In this document: positions 1 through 9,875 of the stretch, one piece after another
Numbering within the stretch: position 1 is the stretch's first letter
Layout of the letters: the number at the start of each line of letters is the position of its first letter
Assembly: GCF_022095615.2 (NCBI RefSeq)
Contig: NZ_CP155559.1
Coordinates: 5,138,707-5,202,706, forward strand
DNA length: 64,000 nt
Direction of reading: 5' to 3'
Source of the DNA: Bacillus thuringiensis
GTDB lineage: Bacteria; Bacillota; Bacilli; Bacillales; Bacillaceae_G
Notes under the pieces: generated by a model
Told to the model about the DNA's origin: nothing
Seen by the model: the letters and a program-made list of their open reading frames with translations, nothing else
The model's database searches: none
Made by a program: the position numbers and the translations under genes

Positions 1-4
1 TACA

Positions 5-1381
5 TTGGACTCAATATCCGTGGTTAGAGCACAGGCCGACACTCGTTTACTTATTATAATCCCAAGTATCATTTTAATAGGCCTTCTATTTATATTTATT
101 GGCTATATTGCCAATAAATATATGTCAAAACTACTATTCACTATTTCGCTTATCATTTTAGCCTTCTCTATTCGATTCATCTGGTTTCTTAATATCCAAA
201 CTCCCATCGAATCCGATTTTGCTATGATGTACAATGGAGCCGTGCAAGCAACTAAAGGCGATTTTAGTTTTGCTCAAAGCATATATTATACTTCTTGGGT
301 TTATCAGCTTGGATTTACAATGTACCAAGCTTTGATTATTAATGTATTCGGTGAGGGGACTTTCTTTCTAAAGTTCTTAAATGTGTTATATTGCACAGGA
401 ACAACATTATTAGTTTACAAAATAACTTCTCACATATTTAATGAGTGGACTGGACGCGTGGCGGGATTAATATATGCATTATATATCCCAAGTATTGTAT
501 TAAGCTCAGTCCTAACAAATCAGCACCTTGCCACATTCCTATTTTACCTTGGATTTTATTTATTAATTACAAAAGGCTTAAGCCATAAATATATGTGGAT
601 TTTTATAGGGATATCGCTTTCTTTAGGGGACATTATGCGCCCACTTGGTGGCATCATCCTAATTGCAGTAACTATTTATTTCTTTTTACACGGTATGTTA
701 GGGAAATCGAAACGAGATATTTTCACTTCTATTAAAAAACTTTGTGGGATTTTCGTCGTATTTTACCTTGTTCATTACATTATAAGTTATTCATTTATAT
801 CTGCCGGAATTACACAATACCCACTATCCAACCGTGATCCTCTCTGGAAATTCACAGTAGGACTTAATCATGAAACAAAAGGTGGTTATTCTACAACAGA
901 TGCAGAATATATGATGTCCTTTGAGATTGGCGAAGAACGAAAAGCCGCTGAAAAGAAACTGATTCAAGAGCGACTAGCTGATCCACAGAAGGTTTTATCG
1001 TTATTCGGTGATAAGTTTACACTCATGTGGGCAGATTACGACTCCGCTCCATCATGGAGTCTACTAACACTGGGGAATACAGATAATAATATGATTACTT
1101 TACAAAATGACCTTACGAAATATGAAAAGTATATGTATATGACAGCTATGCTATTTGGTACGCTAGCACTTCTATATCTCATATTTACTAAGCAAAACAA
1201 CACGCATTACACAATATTTTTACTATTAATAATTGGTTATGTAACTGTTCACTTCTTGATTGAATACCAAACAAGATATCGATACTTTATCATTCCTAGC
1301 TTTACAATCATTCAAAGTTATGGACTATATTTGTGCTATCGATTTATATCAGACAGAAAAATCTCCAAAGTACAAAATTAA
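5..1381 (+). CDS. GT-C type membrane glycosyltransferase (GT39-like), 5' end probably outside window
   Basis: A polytopic membrane protein of about 458 residues with roughly ten hydrophobic segments. After the first strong membrane helices there is an acidic extracytoplasmic loop (S70-D71), as in GT-C glycosyltransferases that use polyprenyl-phosphate sugars as donors. The open frame runs to the window edge and the only start is a TTG at base 5 with no visible ribosome binding site, so the true start may lie upstream. It is convergent with another GT-C-like gene and close to a GtrA/GT2 pair, which suggests surface polymer glycosylation. The sugar and acceptor cannot be read from sequence. Confidence 0.6.
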   Translation: MDSISVVRAQADTRLLIIIPSIILIGLLFIFIGYIANKYMSKLLFTISLIILAFSIRFIWFLNIQTPIESDFAMMYNGAVQATKGDFSFAQSIYYTSWVYQLGFTMYQALIINVFGEGTFFLKFLNVLYCTGTTLLVYKITSHIFNEWTGRVAGLIYALYIPSIVLSSVLTNQHLATFLFYLGFYLLITKGLSHKYMWIFIGISLSLGDIMRPLGGIILIAVTIYFFLHGMLGKSKRDIFTSIKKLCGIFVVFYLVHYIISYSFISAGITQYPLSNRDPLWKFTVGLNHETKGGYSTTDAEYMMSFEIGEERKAAEKKLIQERLADPQKVLSLFGDKFTLMWADYDSAPSWSLLTLGNTDNNMITLQNDLTKYEKYMYMTAMLFGTLALLYLIFTKQNNTHYTIFLLLIIGYVTVHFLIEYQTRYRYFIIPSFTIIQSYGLYLCYRFISDRKISKVQN

Positions 1382-1427
1382 ACTTTAACCAGTGAAGAGT
1401 TAATCATCAAAACACATTAAAACGAAC

Positions 1428-1470
1428 TAAAAAGGCATGAGCCCGGTGCAATACCGTGCTCATGCCTTTT
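1428..1470. terminator. Bidirectional terminator between convergent membrane glycosyltransferase genes
   Basis: The stem AAAAGGCATGAGC pairs with GCTCATGCCTTTT around a short loop, with A and T tracts on both sides. It can therefore stop transcripts from both directions. It overlaps the last codons of the minus-strand gene. Confidence 0.8.
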
Positions 1471-2920
1471 CATGTATATCTATATTTTCTTTTTTATTGT
1501 AAGCATGATTTATACCAAATGCAGCCAAAATGATCATTGAAATGGTGGCTGAATAATGATATCTTGATGCCACTTCTACTAACAACTGTGCCATTATTAA
1601 TCCTATCGCGTATAAGCAAATAATAAATAGAGACGATTTGTTTTTATTTTTAATAGCCACCAATACACCTACTAATGAAGTAACAATTAAGAAGTAATAA
1701 AACATATTAGATGCTACTGTATATCGTACTATATGATCTAATGCAGAATCAGCATAGGAAACTGCTGCACTATCCTCACCTAAAAGCTCAAAGAATTTAT
1801 TGGAGAATAATTTCACAAAATCAATATTATCATTTTTTATCCTCTCTTTTGCTTCTTCTAGCATTTTCTGTTGAGCATCATTCGCATTCCATCCTGGTTT
1901 ATTACTATAATGAAACAATAGTTCAGCATCGGGTCGATTCCATTTCCCCGAGCTTTCTTCATTAAATCCTACATAAATGTTATACCCTGGGGTTGACGCT
2001 ATCTCTTCACCTAAACGTACTGTTATATACTGATTTATTACTGAGGAAAAAATAAGGTATCCTACAACAATAACTCCTACATACGTTATCTTATTTAACC
2101 ATATTTTTTTATTCCCTATATGCTTTGTATCTATAATAAAAAACCATATCAATAGAGCAATAATTGGAACTGCTGCAATTGGTCGCACCATATTCATAAA
2201 TGCAAGTAACGCTGCTATTAAAACGGAATAAACAAGTAATCGTTTTATATTTATATTGGCGATTTTTTCATGAGTCATTATCATAATAAGCCAAATCAAC
2301 AACAGTACTGTACAATAGAGCGGTTCTGACATTGCAAACATATTATAAATCGTTTGAGAAGGTAACGCTATCCATAAAACACTTGCTGTTATTGCAGTTT
2401 TAACCCCACCAATTTTTCTAGATATAGCATATATTAATCCCATTGATATTGTAGTTAAAATAACATTTAAAATAGGTGGTATCATATAACTAGACCCAAA
2501 GATTTTCATGAAAACACTTAAAAACGAAGCATATCCAAAAATATGTGGAAATAATGCGATGTATCTATTATCAATGACAAAGTTTTCACTTAGTGCTTCT
2601 GCAGTATAATAAAACGTAGCATAATCAACCAATGGTTGAATTTGGTACCTAAGCACCCACGCTAATTTGAATGTAAAACAAACGATTACTAAAACAAAAA
2701 AGCATTTTTTTTCACTTAATTTTTCTAGATATAGCGAACTTTTTCTAAGGATAAAACTTCCCACTGTAGATAATAATAAAACACCCACTAATAATGTTAC
2801 ATAATTATACTTTTGAATATCTGAAAAATAATTAATAAGTAATACTAAAGTAAAAAAAACGTATATAACATATACCGCACGTGTAGAAAAATTAGACATA
2901 TCTTTAAAAAATAATTTCAA
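1460..2920 (-). CDS. GT-C type membrane glycosyltransferase / mannosyltransferase-like protein
   Basis: A 486-residue protein with a dozen or so hydrophobic segments and a short charged C-terminal tail. The first large extracytoplasmic loop carries a conserved-looking aspartate (D99, in QPLVDY), the position where GT-C enzymes keep a catalytic acid. The start is TTG, preceded by an AAAGGAG ribosome binding site nine bases upstream. The C-terminal extracytoplasmic region (about 310-390) is hydrophilic. The general fold and membrane location are well supported. A role in adding sugars to a wall polymer or surface protein is inferred from the family and from the neighbouring GtrA and GT2 genes. 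Confidence 0.6.
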   Translation of the reverse strand: MKLFFKDMSNFSTRAVYVIYVFFTLVLLINYFSDIQKYNYVTLLVGVLLLSTVGSFILRKSSLYLEKLSEKKCFFVLVIVCFTFKLAWVLRYQIQPLVDYATFYYTAEALSENFVIDNRYIALFPHIFGYASFLSVFMKIFGSSYMIPPILNVILTTISMGLIYAISRKIGGVKTAITASVLWIALPSQTIYNMFAMSEPLYCTVLLLIWLIMIMTHEKIANINIKRLLVYSVLIAALLAFMNMVRPIAAVPIIALLIWFFIIDTKHIGNKKIWLNKITYVGVIVVGYLIFSSVINQYITVRLGEEIASTPGYNIYVGFNEESSGKWNRPDAELLFHYSNKPGWNANDAQQKMLEEAKERIKNDNIDFVKLFSNKFFELLGEDSAAVSYADSALDHIVRYTVASNMFYYFLIVTSLVGVLVAIKNKNKSSLFIICLYAIGLIMAQLLVEVASRYHYSATISMIILAAFGINHAYNKKENIDIHEKA

Positions 2921-3264
2921 AACAATTTACTCCTTTAAAGATTAGTATTCAAAATAACGTTATCTCCATTACAAAAACATAATGAAAATTTAGGACTATT
3001 CATTTTTACCACAAAACAAAAAATACACATATTATTTTTGTTCGCACTATACTTTTTAATTGTCGGTGGTACGTAAAGCATATCATATATTTATCTATAT
3101 TTTGTATATAATACCTATTTTTTCTAATTATTAAAAAAATCACTCTAATCAAAATAAATAACGTTTCATCATAAAATATGCTATAATAAGTATTTGTTAT
3201 GTACGAATAACCTTTCTACATTTCCTGTTTTATTTATATATTTTATAAAGATGAGGATACTATT
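2921..3264. promoter_or_regulatory. Divergent intergenic region with candidate promoter for the GtrA-GT2 pair
   Basis: This is 344 bases of AT-rich DNA between divergent genes. A TATAAT hexamer at 3182-3187 could be the -10 element for the plus-strand GtrA/GT2 genes. No convincing TTGACA -35 box is seen at 17 bases, so a non-housekeeping sigma factor is possible. The AAAGGAG ribosome binding site of the minus-strand gene is at its left edge. I see no other gene or repeat here. Confidence 0.35.
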
Positions 3265-3648
3265 ATGGAGAAACTCTTAAAGTTTGGTTTAGTAGGAATC
3301 TTTAATACGCTCATTACAATTATTAGCTTTTGGATATTGTTAAAATTTGGGATGAACTACCTGATTGCGAATACCATTGCCTATTCAATTGGTGTTGCCA
3401 ATAGCTACTATTGGAATAAAAATTGGGTGTTTAAACCTAATAATAAAAGCACGTCAATGTTCTTTAAATTTCTAACTGTAAATTTAATTGTATTTGCTTT
3501 TAATACATTATGTTTATTTATATTAGTAGATAAACTTACCCTTAATGCGTTAATTGCACAGATTTTCGCAATTGGTGTCGGAATGGTTATCAATTTTGTC
3601 CTTAATAAAATTTGGACATTCAACCAAACTGAAAAGGCTACTAATTAA
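3265..3648 (+). CDS. GtrA family membrane protein (lipid-linked sugar flippase)
   Basis: A 127-residue protein with four predicted membrane helices and the short polar loops typical of GtrA/GtcA proteins, including the Y-W-N-K-N-W-V-F-K stretch after helix 2 and a matching N-K-I-W-T-F near the C-terminus. GtrA proteins are thought to move undecaprenyl-phosphate-linked sugars across the membrane. It is followed 36 bases later by a GT2 glycosyltransferase that would make the lipid-linked sugar, the standard pairing, so the two are probably one operon. Family assignment is strong; the sugar is unknown. Confidence 0.85.
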   Translation: MEKLLKFGLVGIFNTLITIISFWILLKFGMNYLIANTIAYSIGVANSYYWNKNWVFKPNNKSTSMFFKFLTVNLIVFAFNTLCLFILVDKLTLNALIAQIFAIGVGMVINFVLNKIWTFNQTEKATN

Positions 3649-3684
3649 ACTTAAACAACTTATTAAAACTACGGAGGATACAAC

Positions 3685-4656
3685 ATGCAAAAATTAATTT
3701 CGGTTGTAGTTCCTATGTACTTCGAGGAAGAAGTAGCGCAGGAATGTTATAACCGTCTAAAGTCCGTTATGCTTCAAAATGATATTAATTACGAATTTGT
3801 CTTTGTAAACGACGGTAGTACAGACCGTACAATGGAAATCTTATCTGAGATTGCAGCAAATGATTACCGTACAAAAATCGTCAATTTCGCACGTAACTTT
3901 GGACACCAAATAGCCGTTACAGCTGGAATTGCTGCTGCAAAAGGGGACGCTATTGTAATTATCGATGCAGACTTACAAGATCCACCTGAAGTTATTCCTG
4001 AACTTATTGCAAAATGGGAAGAAGGATATGAAGTTGTTTATGCGAAACGTAAACAACGTAAAGGTGAAACTTGGTTTAAACTTTTAACAGCTAAATATTT
4101 CTATAAATTCTTAAACTATATGTCTGATATCGATATCCCAAAAGATACTGGTGATTTCAGAATCATCGATCGCAAAGTAGCTGATGTTTTCAATCAAATG
4201 ACTGAACGAAATCGCTTCATCCGCGGTATGATGTCTTGGGTTGGCTTCCGTCAAACGTATGTTGAATATGAACGTGATGAGCGCTTTGCTGGTGAAACAA
4301 AATATCCATTGAAGAAAATGATTAAATTTGCATCTGATGGCATTATTGCATTTTCGACAAAACCATTACGCATCGTTATGTCTTTAGGTTTATTATCAGT
4401 TCTTATTTCAATAATTGTCTTACTATATACAATTACTGTGAAAATTATTGGCACTGGTACGCAAACAGGTTGGGCATCTATTATGGTTGCTATTACATTC
4501 TTTAGCGGTATTCAGTTACTTGGTCTTGGAATCGTTGGCCAATATATTGCTCGTATTTATGACGAGAGTAAAAACCGTCCGATTTATATCGTAAAAGAAA
4601 CAATCAATATTGAGCAAGAAGAGACTACACGAACAAAAGAAAAAGTGAATGCATAA
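3685..4656 (+). CDS. Glycosyltransferase family 2, polyprenyl-phosphate sugar transferase (GtrB/CsbB-like)
   Basis: A 323-residue protein with an N-terminal GT-A domain: the nucleotide-binding VNDGSTD at 41-47 and the DxD-type motif in DADLQDPPE at 94-102. Two C-terminal membrane helices (about 230-255 and 265-290) follow, the classical architecture of DPM1/GtrB/CsbB/YkcC enzymes. It transfers a sugar from a nucleotide donor to undecaprenyl phosphate on the cytoplasmic face. A good ribosome binding site (GGAGG) lies seven bases before the ATG. Together with the GtrA protein upstream and a GT-C protein nearby it would complete a three-component extracellular glycosylation system. Donor identity is not predictable. 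Confidence 0.88.
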   Translation: MQKLISVVVPMYFEEEVAQECYNRLKSVMLQNDINYEFVFVNDGSTDRTMEILSEIAANDYRTKIVNFARNFGHQIAVTAGIAAAKGDAIVIIDADLQDPPEVIPELIAKWEEGYEVVYAKRKQRKGETWFKLLTAKYFYKFLNYMSDIDIPKDTGDFRIIDRKVADVFNQMTERNRFIRGMMSWVGFRQTYVEYERDERFAGETKYPLKKMIKFASDGIIAFSTKPLRIVMSLGLLSVLISIIVLLYTITVKIIGTGTQTGWASIMVAITFFSGIQLLGLGIVGQYIARIYDESKNRPIYIVKETINIEQEETTRTKEKVNA

Positions 4657-4657
4657 T

Positions 4658-4696
4658 AAAAAAGGTAACAATGAAAACTATCATTGTTACCTTTTT
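4658..4696. terminator. Bidirectional terminator between GT2 gene and TetR gene
   Basis: The arms AAAAAGGTAACAATGA and TCATTGTTACCTTTTT form a long perfect stem with flanking A/T tracts. It lies between two convergent genes and overlaps the end of the minus-strand TetR gene. Confidence 0.85.
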
Positions 4697-5559
4697 ATAT
4701 TGTAATACCCCATAAGCCTCAAACGAAATTCTTTTAAATTTGGATATACCTCTAAATTAGATAACATCCCTTGAATGACCGGAATTCTTGGATTTTGCAA
4801 TCTCATTTCTGCCTCCAAAACATCTAATGTCACAAGTAATTCCTCATCTTCTAATTGATCAGCTAATGTACGTTTAAAAACGATAATTTCTTTTAAAAAG
4901 TGTTCCTTAACCTGCTCCTTAATAAGCTCTGATTTGCAAAGAAATTCTCCAAGCTTTTCTTCATGTAACACAGGTTCTTCCGAAGATCCTACCAATCCAT
5001 CTACTAAATCATCTACTCTTTTCAAAATAAAAGCAGAAACATAAGATAAGTCAATTTCTGACGCTTGTAAAATAATTAACTCTAAATATCCACGGCATAT
5101 GCCTTCTACCATAATGACTAAATCTAATAAATAAGGCATAACCTTTTCACCATAAATAGACAATAAACTATTCCGATAAAATGCGTGAGACTCTAACTTC
5201 ATCCTCATCATAAACTCTTCTACTTCTTTATTAAAAGGTATAGCATTTTCCCTCGCATGCATAATAATAAATTCTTTATGCTTTTGTATATCGTTAAACT
5301 GGCAATGCAATTGTTTTGCAAATTTTTCACGTGGTAATAATGATTCTTTTTCAATATCCATCATTTTTTTTTGAATCTTGTCATAGTAATATCGAAGTGT
5401 TGCTAATAAAAGCTCATCTTTCGATTTAAAGTATAAATAGAAAGCTCCCTTAGATATGCCACAAGCTGTCACAATTTCCTGTACTGATGTCGCATTTACA
5501 CCCTTAGTCGCAAATAACTTCATAGCCATCTCTATAATTAAACGCTCTTTTTCTTTCAT
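4687..5559 (-). CDS. TetR/AcrR family transcriptional regulator of the adjacent RND pump
   Basis: A 290-residue protein with an N-terminal TetR helix-turn-helix (about residues 24-45, containing GISKGAFYLYFKSKDEL) and a long helical ligand-binding domain. The length is above the usual 190-220 for TetR proteins because of a C-terminal extension after about residue 190. A GGAGAG ribosome binding site precedes the ATG. It is divergent from an RND efflux gene, and two palindromes fill the shared promoter, so it very probably represses the pump and perhaps itself. This arrangement resembles the YerO regulator next to SwrC/YerP in Bacillus subtilis. The inducer is unknown. Confidence 0.85.
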   Translation of the reverse strand: MKEKERLIIEMAMKLFATKGVNATSVQEIVTACGISKGAFYLYFKSKDELLLATLRYYYDKIQKKMMDIEKESLLPREKFAKQLHCQFNDIQKHKEFIIMHARENAIPFNKEVEEFMMRMKLESHAFYRNSLLSIYGEKVMPYLLDLVIMVEGICRGYLELIILQASEIDLSYVSAFILKRVDDLVDGLVGSSEEPVLHEEKLGEFLCKSELIKEQVKEHFLKEIIVFKRTLADQLEDEELLVTLDVLEAEMRLQNPRIPVIQGMLSNLEVYPNLKEFRLRLMGYYNIKR

Positions 5560-5622
5560 ATCATGTCTCTCCTAAATTTAATCTCGCATCTTATTATGAA
5601 TTTATTATACCATCCCTTTTCA

Positions 5623-5677
5623 TTGACGGCTGACCAATCAGTCAGTTATATTATGTATTAGACTGACCAGTTGGTCA
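5623..5677. promoter_or_regulatory. TetR operator pair overlapping the RND pump promoter
   Basis: Two related palindromes, TGACCAATCAGTCA at 5631-5644 and TGACCAGTTGGTCA at 5664-5677, lie 33 bases apart, about three helical turns. A plausible promoter for the plus-strand gene (TTGACG at 5623-5628, TTATAT at 5646-5651, 17-base spacer) is covered by the first one. Binding by the neighbouring TetR protein is inferred from position and symmetry. Confidence 0.7.
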
Positions 5678-5701
5678 ATACAATACAAAGGGAGCGCAAA
5701 C

Positions 5702-8700
5702 ATGAACAAAATCATTAATTTCTCGTTAAAAAATAAGTTCGCAGTTTGGCTACTAACCATTATTGTTACCATTGCAGGTATTTATTCTGGGCTGAATATG
5801 AAGCTGGAAACAATTCCTGATATTACAACACCGGTTGTAACAGTAACTACGGTTTATCCTGGTGCTACACCAGAAGAAGTAGCTGACAAAGTTTCAAAAC
5901 CGATGGAAGAGCAACTACAAAATTTAAGTGGTGTAAATGTTGTTAGCTCATCATCTTTTCAAAACGCATCTTCTATTCAGGTAGAATATGATTTTGATAA
6001 AAACATGGAAAAAGCTGAAACAGAAATTAAAGAAGCTCTCGCAAACGTGAAGATGCCAGAAGGCGTAAAGGACCCTAAGGTTTCACGTGTAAACTTCAAT
6101 GCCTTTCCAGTGATTTCGTTAAGCGTAGCAAGTAAAAATGAATCTTTAGCTACCTTAACTGAGAATGTAGAAAAGAATGTTGTTCCAGGTTTAAAAGGAC
6201 TTGATGGAGTCGCATCTGTTCAAATTTCAGGTCAACAAGTAGATGAAGTACAACTTGTCTTCAAAAAAGATAAGATGAAAGAATTAGGTTTAAGTGAAGA
6301 TACTGTAAAAAATGTGATTAAAGGATCGGATGTATCTTTACCACTTGGCTTATATACATTTAAAGACACGGAAAAATCAGTTATTGTAGATGGAAATATT
6401 ACAACAATTAAAGCATTAAAAGAGCTAAAAATCCCAGCTGTACCTTCAGCCCCTAGCGCTCAAGGTAGTCAAAATGCTGGAGCTAGTGCACAAACGCCGC
6501 AAATGAATCCAGCCGCTATGAATGGAATTCCAACCGTTACATTAGACGAAATTGCTGACATTAAAGAAGTTGGGAAAGCAGAATCTATTTCTCGAACGAA
6601 TGGAAAAGAAGCAATTGGAATTCAAATTGTGAAGGCCGCTGATGCAAATACGGTTGATGTTGTAAATGCAGTGAAAGATAAAGTAAAAGACCTTGAGAAA
6701 AAATATAAAGACTTAGAAATCATCTCAACATTCGACCAAGGTGCACCTATTGAGAAATCAGTAGAAACAATGCTGAGCAAAGCCATTTTCGGGGCTATCT
6801 TTGCGATTGTTATTATTATGTTGTTCCTACGAAATATCCGAACAACATTAATCTCTGTCGTTTCTATACCACTTTCTTTATTAATTGCTGTATTAGTCAT
6901 AAAGCAAATGGATATTACGCTTAACATTATGACACTTGGAGCGATGACAGTCGCTATCGGGCGTGTTGTTGATGACTCCATTGTTGTTATTGAAAATATT
7001 TACCGACGTATGTCGTTATCAGAAGAGAAACTGCGCGGAAAAGATTTAATTCGTGAAGCTACGAAGGAAATGTTTGTCCCAATTATGTCTTCTACTATCG
7101 TAACCATTGCTGTATTCTTACCGCTTGGGCTAGTAAAAGGTATGATTGGTGAAATGTTCTTACCATTTGCCTTAACTATTGTCTTCGCTTTATTAGCATC
7201 ATTACTAGTAGCAGTTACAATCGTACCAATGCTAGCTCACTCTTTATTTAAGAAAGAGAGCATGAGGGAAAAAGAAGTACATCATGAAGAAAAACCAAGT
7301 AAATTAGCAAACGGGTATAAACGCATACTTGCATGGGCTTTAAATCACAAAATTATTACATCAAGTATCGCTGTCCTTCTATTAGTTGGTAGTCTTGCAC
7401 TAGTGCCAATTATCGGTGTAAGTTTCTTACCATCTGAAGAAGAAAAGATGATCATTACAACATACAACCCTGAACCAGGGCAAACGTTAGAAGACGTTGA
7501 AAAAATTGCAACGAAAGCTGAGAAGCACTTCCAAGATAATAAAGACGTCAAAACAATTCAATTCTCATTAGGTGGCGAAAACCCAATGAGTCCTGGTCAA
7601 TCCAACCAGGCAATGTTCTTCGTGCAATATGATAACGACACGAAAAACTTCGAAAAAGAGAAAGAACAAGTCGTTAAAGATTTACAGAAGATGTCTGGAA
7701 AAGGCGAATGGAAAAACCAAGATTTCGGAGCAAGTGGCGGTAGTAATGAAATTAAACTATACGTTTACGGAGATAGCTCGGAAGACATTAAGCCTGTCGT
7801 AAAAGATATTCAAACTATCATGAAAAAAAATAAAGACTTAAAAGATATAGACTCCAGTATTGCAAAAACGTACGCAGAGTATACTTTAGTCGCAGATCAA
7901 GAAAAACTAAGTAAAATGGGTCTAACGGCTGCACAAATTGGAATGGGACTCTCTAATCAACATGATCGCCCTGTTCTGACAACAATTAAAAAAGACGGTA
8001 AAGATGTCAATGTATATGTAGAAGCTGAAAAACAAAATTATGAAACAATCGATGACTTAACAAATCGAAAAATTACAACACCACTTGGTACTGAAGTGGC
8101 TGTGAAAGATGTTATGACTGTAAAAGAAGGTGAAACTTCTAATACAGTGAAACACCGCGATGGCCGCGTTTATGCGGAAGTAAGCGCAAAACTAATATCT
8201 GATGACGTTTCAAAAGCATCTGCCGCTGTTCAAAAAGAAGTAGATAAAATGGCTCTTCCTTCGGGCGTAGATGTTTCTATGGGCGGCGTTACAAAAGATA
8301 TTGAAGAATCATTCAAGCAACTTGGCTTAGCGATGTTAGCTGCGATTGCCATTGTATACTTCGTTCTTGTCGTTACATTTGGCGGTGCTCTTGCACCATT
8401 CGCAATTTTATTCTCGCTACCATTTACAATTATCGGAGCTCTTGTTGCCTTATTAATCTCTGGTGAAACGTTAAGTGTATCTGCAATGATTGGTGCGCTT
8501 ATGTTAATCGGTATTGTTGTAACAAACGCAATCGTGCTTATCGACCGCGTTATTCATAAAGAAAATGAAGGTCTATCAACACGTGAAGCTTTATTAGAGG
8601 CTGGTGCTACACGCCTTCGCCCTATTTTAATGACTGCAATTGCAACAATCGGGGCTCTTATCCCGCTTGCATTAGGATTTGAAGGTAGCGGCTTAATTTC

Positions 8701-8818
8701 TAAAGGCCTTGGTGTAACAGTAATTGGTGGATTAACAAGTTCAACGTTATTAACACTTCTTATTGTTCCAATCGTTTATGAAGTATTAAGCAAGTTCAAA
8801 AAGAAAAAAGCAAAATAA
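5702..8818 (+). CDS. RND family efflux transporter (SwrC/YerP-like, AcrB superfamily)
   Basis: At 1038 residues this is the usual size for an AcrB-type RND transporter: a first membrane helix, a large porter domain, a block of helices, a second porter domain and a final helix block. The proton-relay aspartate pair is present in GRVVDDSIVVIENI (D424, D425). In Bacillus the closest role is SwrC/YerP, which exports surfactin-like amphiphiles and protects against toxic lipids. Periplasmic adaptor and outer-membrane genes are absent, as expected in a Gram-positive. The porter loop at about residues 248-275 is rich in Ala, Ser, Pro and Gln. The gene is probably repressed by the divergent TetR protein. 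Confidence 0.92.
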   Translation: MNKIINFSLKNKFAVWLLTIIVTIAGIYSGLNMKLETIPDITTPVVTVTTVYPGATPEEVADKVSKPMEEQLQNLSGVNVVSSSSFQNASSIQVEYDFDKNMEKAETEIKEALANVKMPEGVKDPKVSRVNFNAFPVISLSVASKNESLATLTENVEKNVVPGLKGLDGVASVQISGQQVDEVQLVFKKDKMKELGLSEDTVKNVIKGSDVSLPLGLYTFKDTEKSVIVDGNITTIKALKELKIPAVPSAPSAQGSQNAGASAQTPQMNPAAMNGIPTVTLDEIADIKEVGKAESISRTNGKEAIGIQIVKAADANTVDVVNAVKDKVKDLEKKYKDLEIISTFDQGAPIEKSVETMLSKAIFGAIFAIVIIMLFLRNIRTTLISVVSIPLSLLIAVLVIKQMDITLNIMTLGAMTVAIGRVVDDSIVVIENIYRRMSLSEEKLRGKDLIREATKEMFVPIMSSTIVTIAVFLPLGLVKGMIGEMFLPFALTIVFALLASLLVAVTIVPMLAHSLFKKESMREKEVHHEEKPSKLANGYKRILAWALNHKIITSSIAVLLLVGSLALVPIIGVSFLPSEEEKMIITTYNPEPGQTLEDVEKIATKAEKHFQDNKDVKTIQFSLGGENPMSPGQSNQAMFFVQYDNDTKNFEKEKEQVVKDLQKMSGKGEWKNQDFGASGGSNEIKLYVYGDSSEDIKPVVKDIQTIMKKNKDLKDIDSSIAKTYAEYTLVADQEKLSKMGLTAAQIGMGLSNQHDRPVLTTIKKDGKDVNVYVEAEKQNYETIDDLTNRKITTPLGTEVAVKDVMTVKEGETSNTVKHRDGRVYAEVSAKLISDDVSKASAAVQKEVDKMALPSGVDVSMGGVTKDIEESFKQLGLAMLAAIAIVYFVLVVTFGGALAPFAILFSLPFTIIGALVALLISGETLSVSAMIGALMLIGIVVTNAIVLIDRVIHKENEGLSTREALLEAGATRLRPILMTAIATIGALIPLALGFEGSGLISKGLGVTVIGGLTSSTLLTLLIVPIVYEVLSKFKKKKAK

Positions 8819-8820
8819 CA

Positions 8821-8855
8821 AAAAAATAACCTCGCTAACTGCGAGGTTATTTTTT
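8821..8855. terminator. Bidirectional terminator between RND pump and msrAB
   Basis: The stem AATAACCTCGC / GCGAGGTTATT has a five-base loop and A and T tracts on either side. It sits between convergent genes and includes the msrAB stop codon. Confidence 0.85.
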
Positions 8856-9812
8856 ATTTCCAAACAAGATTAGAAAATCACCATAACCTTCTTTTTCTAA
8901 TTCCTCTTTTGGAATAAATCGAAGAGCTGCGGAATTAATACAGTAACGAAGACCATCTGGTCCTGGACCGTCTGGAAATACGTGCCCCAGATGTGAGTCT
9001 CCTTCCTTACTTCTCACTTCTGTACGCGTCATATTATGACTCACATCCATTTTTTCTTTCACACTTGCTGACATAACTGGCTTCATAAAACTAGGCCATC
9101 CACACCCGCTATCAAATTTATCTATAGAAGTAAACAAAGGCTCACCTGAAACGATGTCTACATAAAGACCTTCTTCTTTATGATTCCAATACTCATTTCG
9201 AAATGGTGGTTCTGTACCATTTTCCTGTGTTACATAAAACTGCATCTCATTGAGTTCTTCTTTTAAATGAGCATTATCTTTTGGCCAATGTTGTTTAATA
9301 AACGCATCTCGCCCTGAACCCTTACGGTATAACTCGTAACGAAATGTGTTTTTCTTATGATATCCTTGGTGATATTCCTCAGCCGGATAAAACGTAGTAG
9401 CTGATAATATTTGAGTCGCAATCGGCTTTGAAAAGCGTCCACTCTTTGCAAGCTCTTCTTTTGAAGCCTCTGCTTTTTTATGTTGTTCTTCATTATGATA
9501 AAAAATCACCGTTTCGTAAGACTGTCCGCGATCGTGGAATTGTCCACCTATATCAGTCGGATCAATTTGTCTCCAATATATATTTAATAACTCTTCATAC
9601 GGCATTTTATTTGCGTCAAATGTAATTTGTACTACCTCATAGTGTCCCGTCGTTTCTGAACATACTTCTTTATACGTTGGATTCTCTTTATGACCACCTG
9701 TATAGCCAGAAACAACCTTTATAATCCCTTCCATCTCTTCAAATGGCGAAACCATACACCAGAAGCATCCTCCAGCAAATGTAGCTAACTCTACCTTTTC
9801 ATTTACAGCCAT
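8847..9812 (-). CDS. msrAB: Bifunctional peptide methionine sulfoxide reductase MsrA/MsrB
   Basis: A 321-residue fusion of MsrA (about 1-160) and MsrB (about 180-321). MsrA reduces methionine-S-sulfoxide and MsrB the R epimer, repairing oxidised proteins with thioredoxin. The MsrA active-site motif GCFWC has its catalytic cysteine at residue 16. MsrB shows SGCGWPSF (C237) and the catalytic cysteine in [11 protein letters not shown] (C291). Of the usual zinc-ligand cysteine pairs of MsrB I do not see a second CxxC, so this is probably the zinc-free class. An AGGGGTG ribosome binding site precedes the ATG. It appears monocistronic. Confidence 0.95.
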   Translation of the reverse strand: MAVNEKVELATFAGGCFWCMVSPFEEMEGIIKVVSGYTGGHKENPTYKEVCSETTGHYEVVQITFDANKMPYEELLNIYWRQIDPTDIGGQFHDRGQSYETVIFYHNEEQHKKAEASKEELAKSGRFSKPIATQILSATTFYPAEEYHQGYHKKNTFRYELYRKGSGRDAFIKQHWPKDNAHLKEELNEMQFYVTQENGTEPPFRNEYWNHKEEGLYVDIVSGEPLFTSIDKFDSGCGWPSFMKPVMSASVKEKMDVSHNMTRTEVRSKEGDSHLGHVFPDGPGPDGLRYCINSAALRFIPKEELEKEGYGDFLILFGNKK

Positions 9813-9875
9813 TATTTCACCCCTATTCTATCTTCTGCTTACAGTATGGCATAAAAAACATCATGTTATAAAAGA

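Noticed and set aside
6622..6981. 119-residue minus-strand frame inside the RND gene
   Set aside because: Shadow of the RND reading frame with no RBS.
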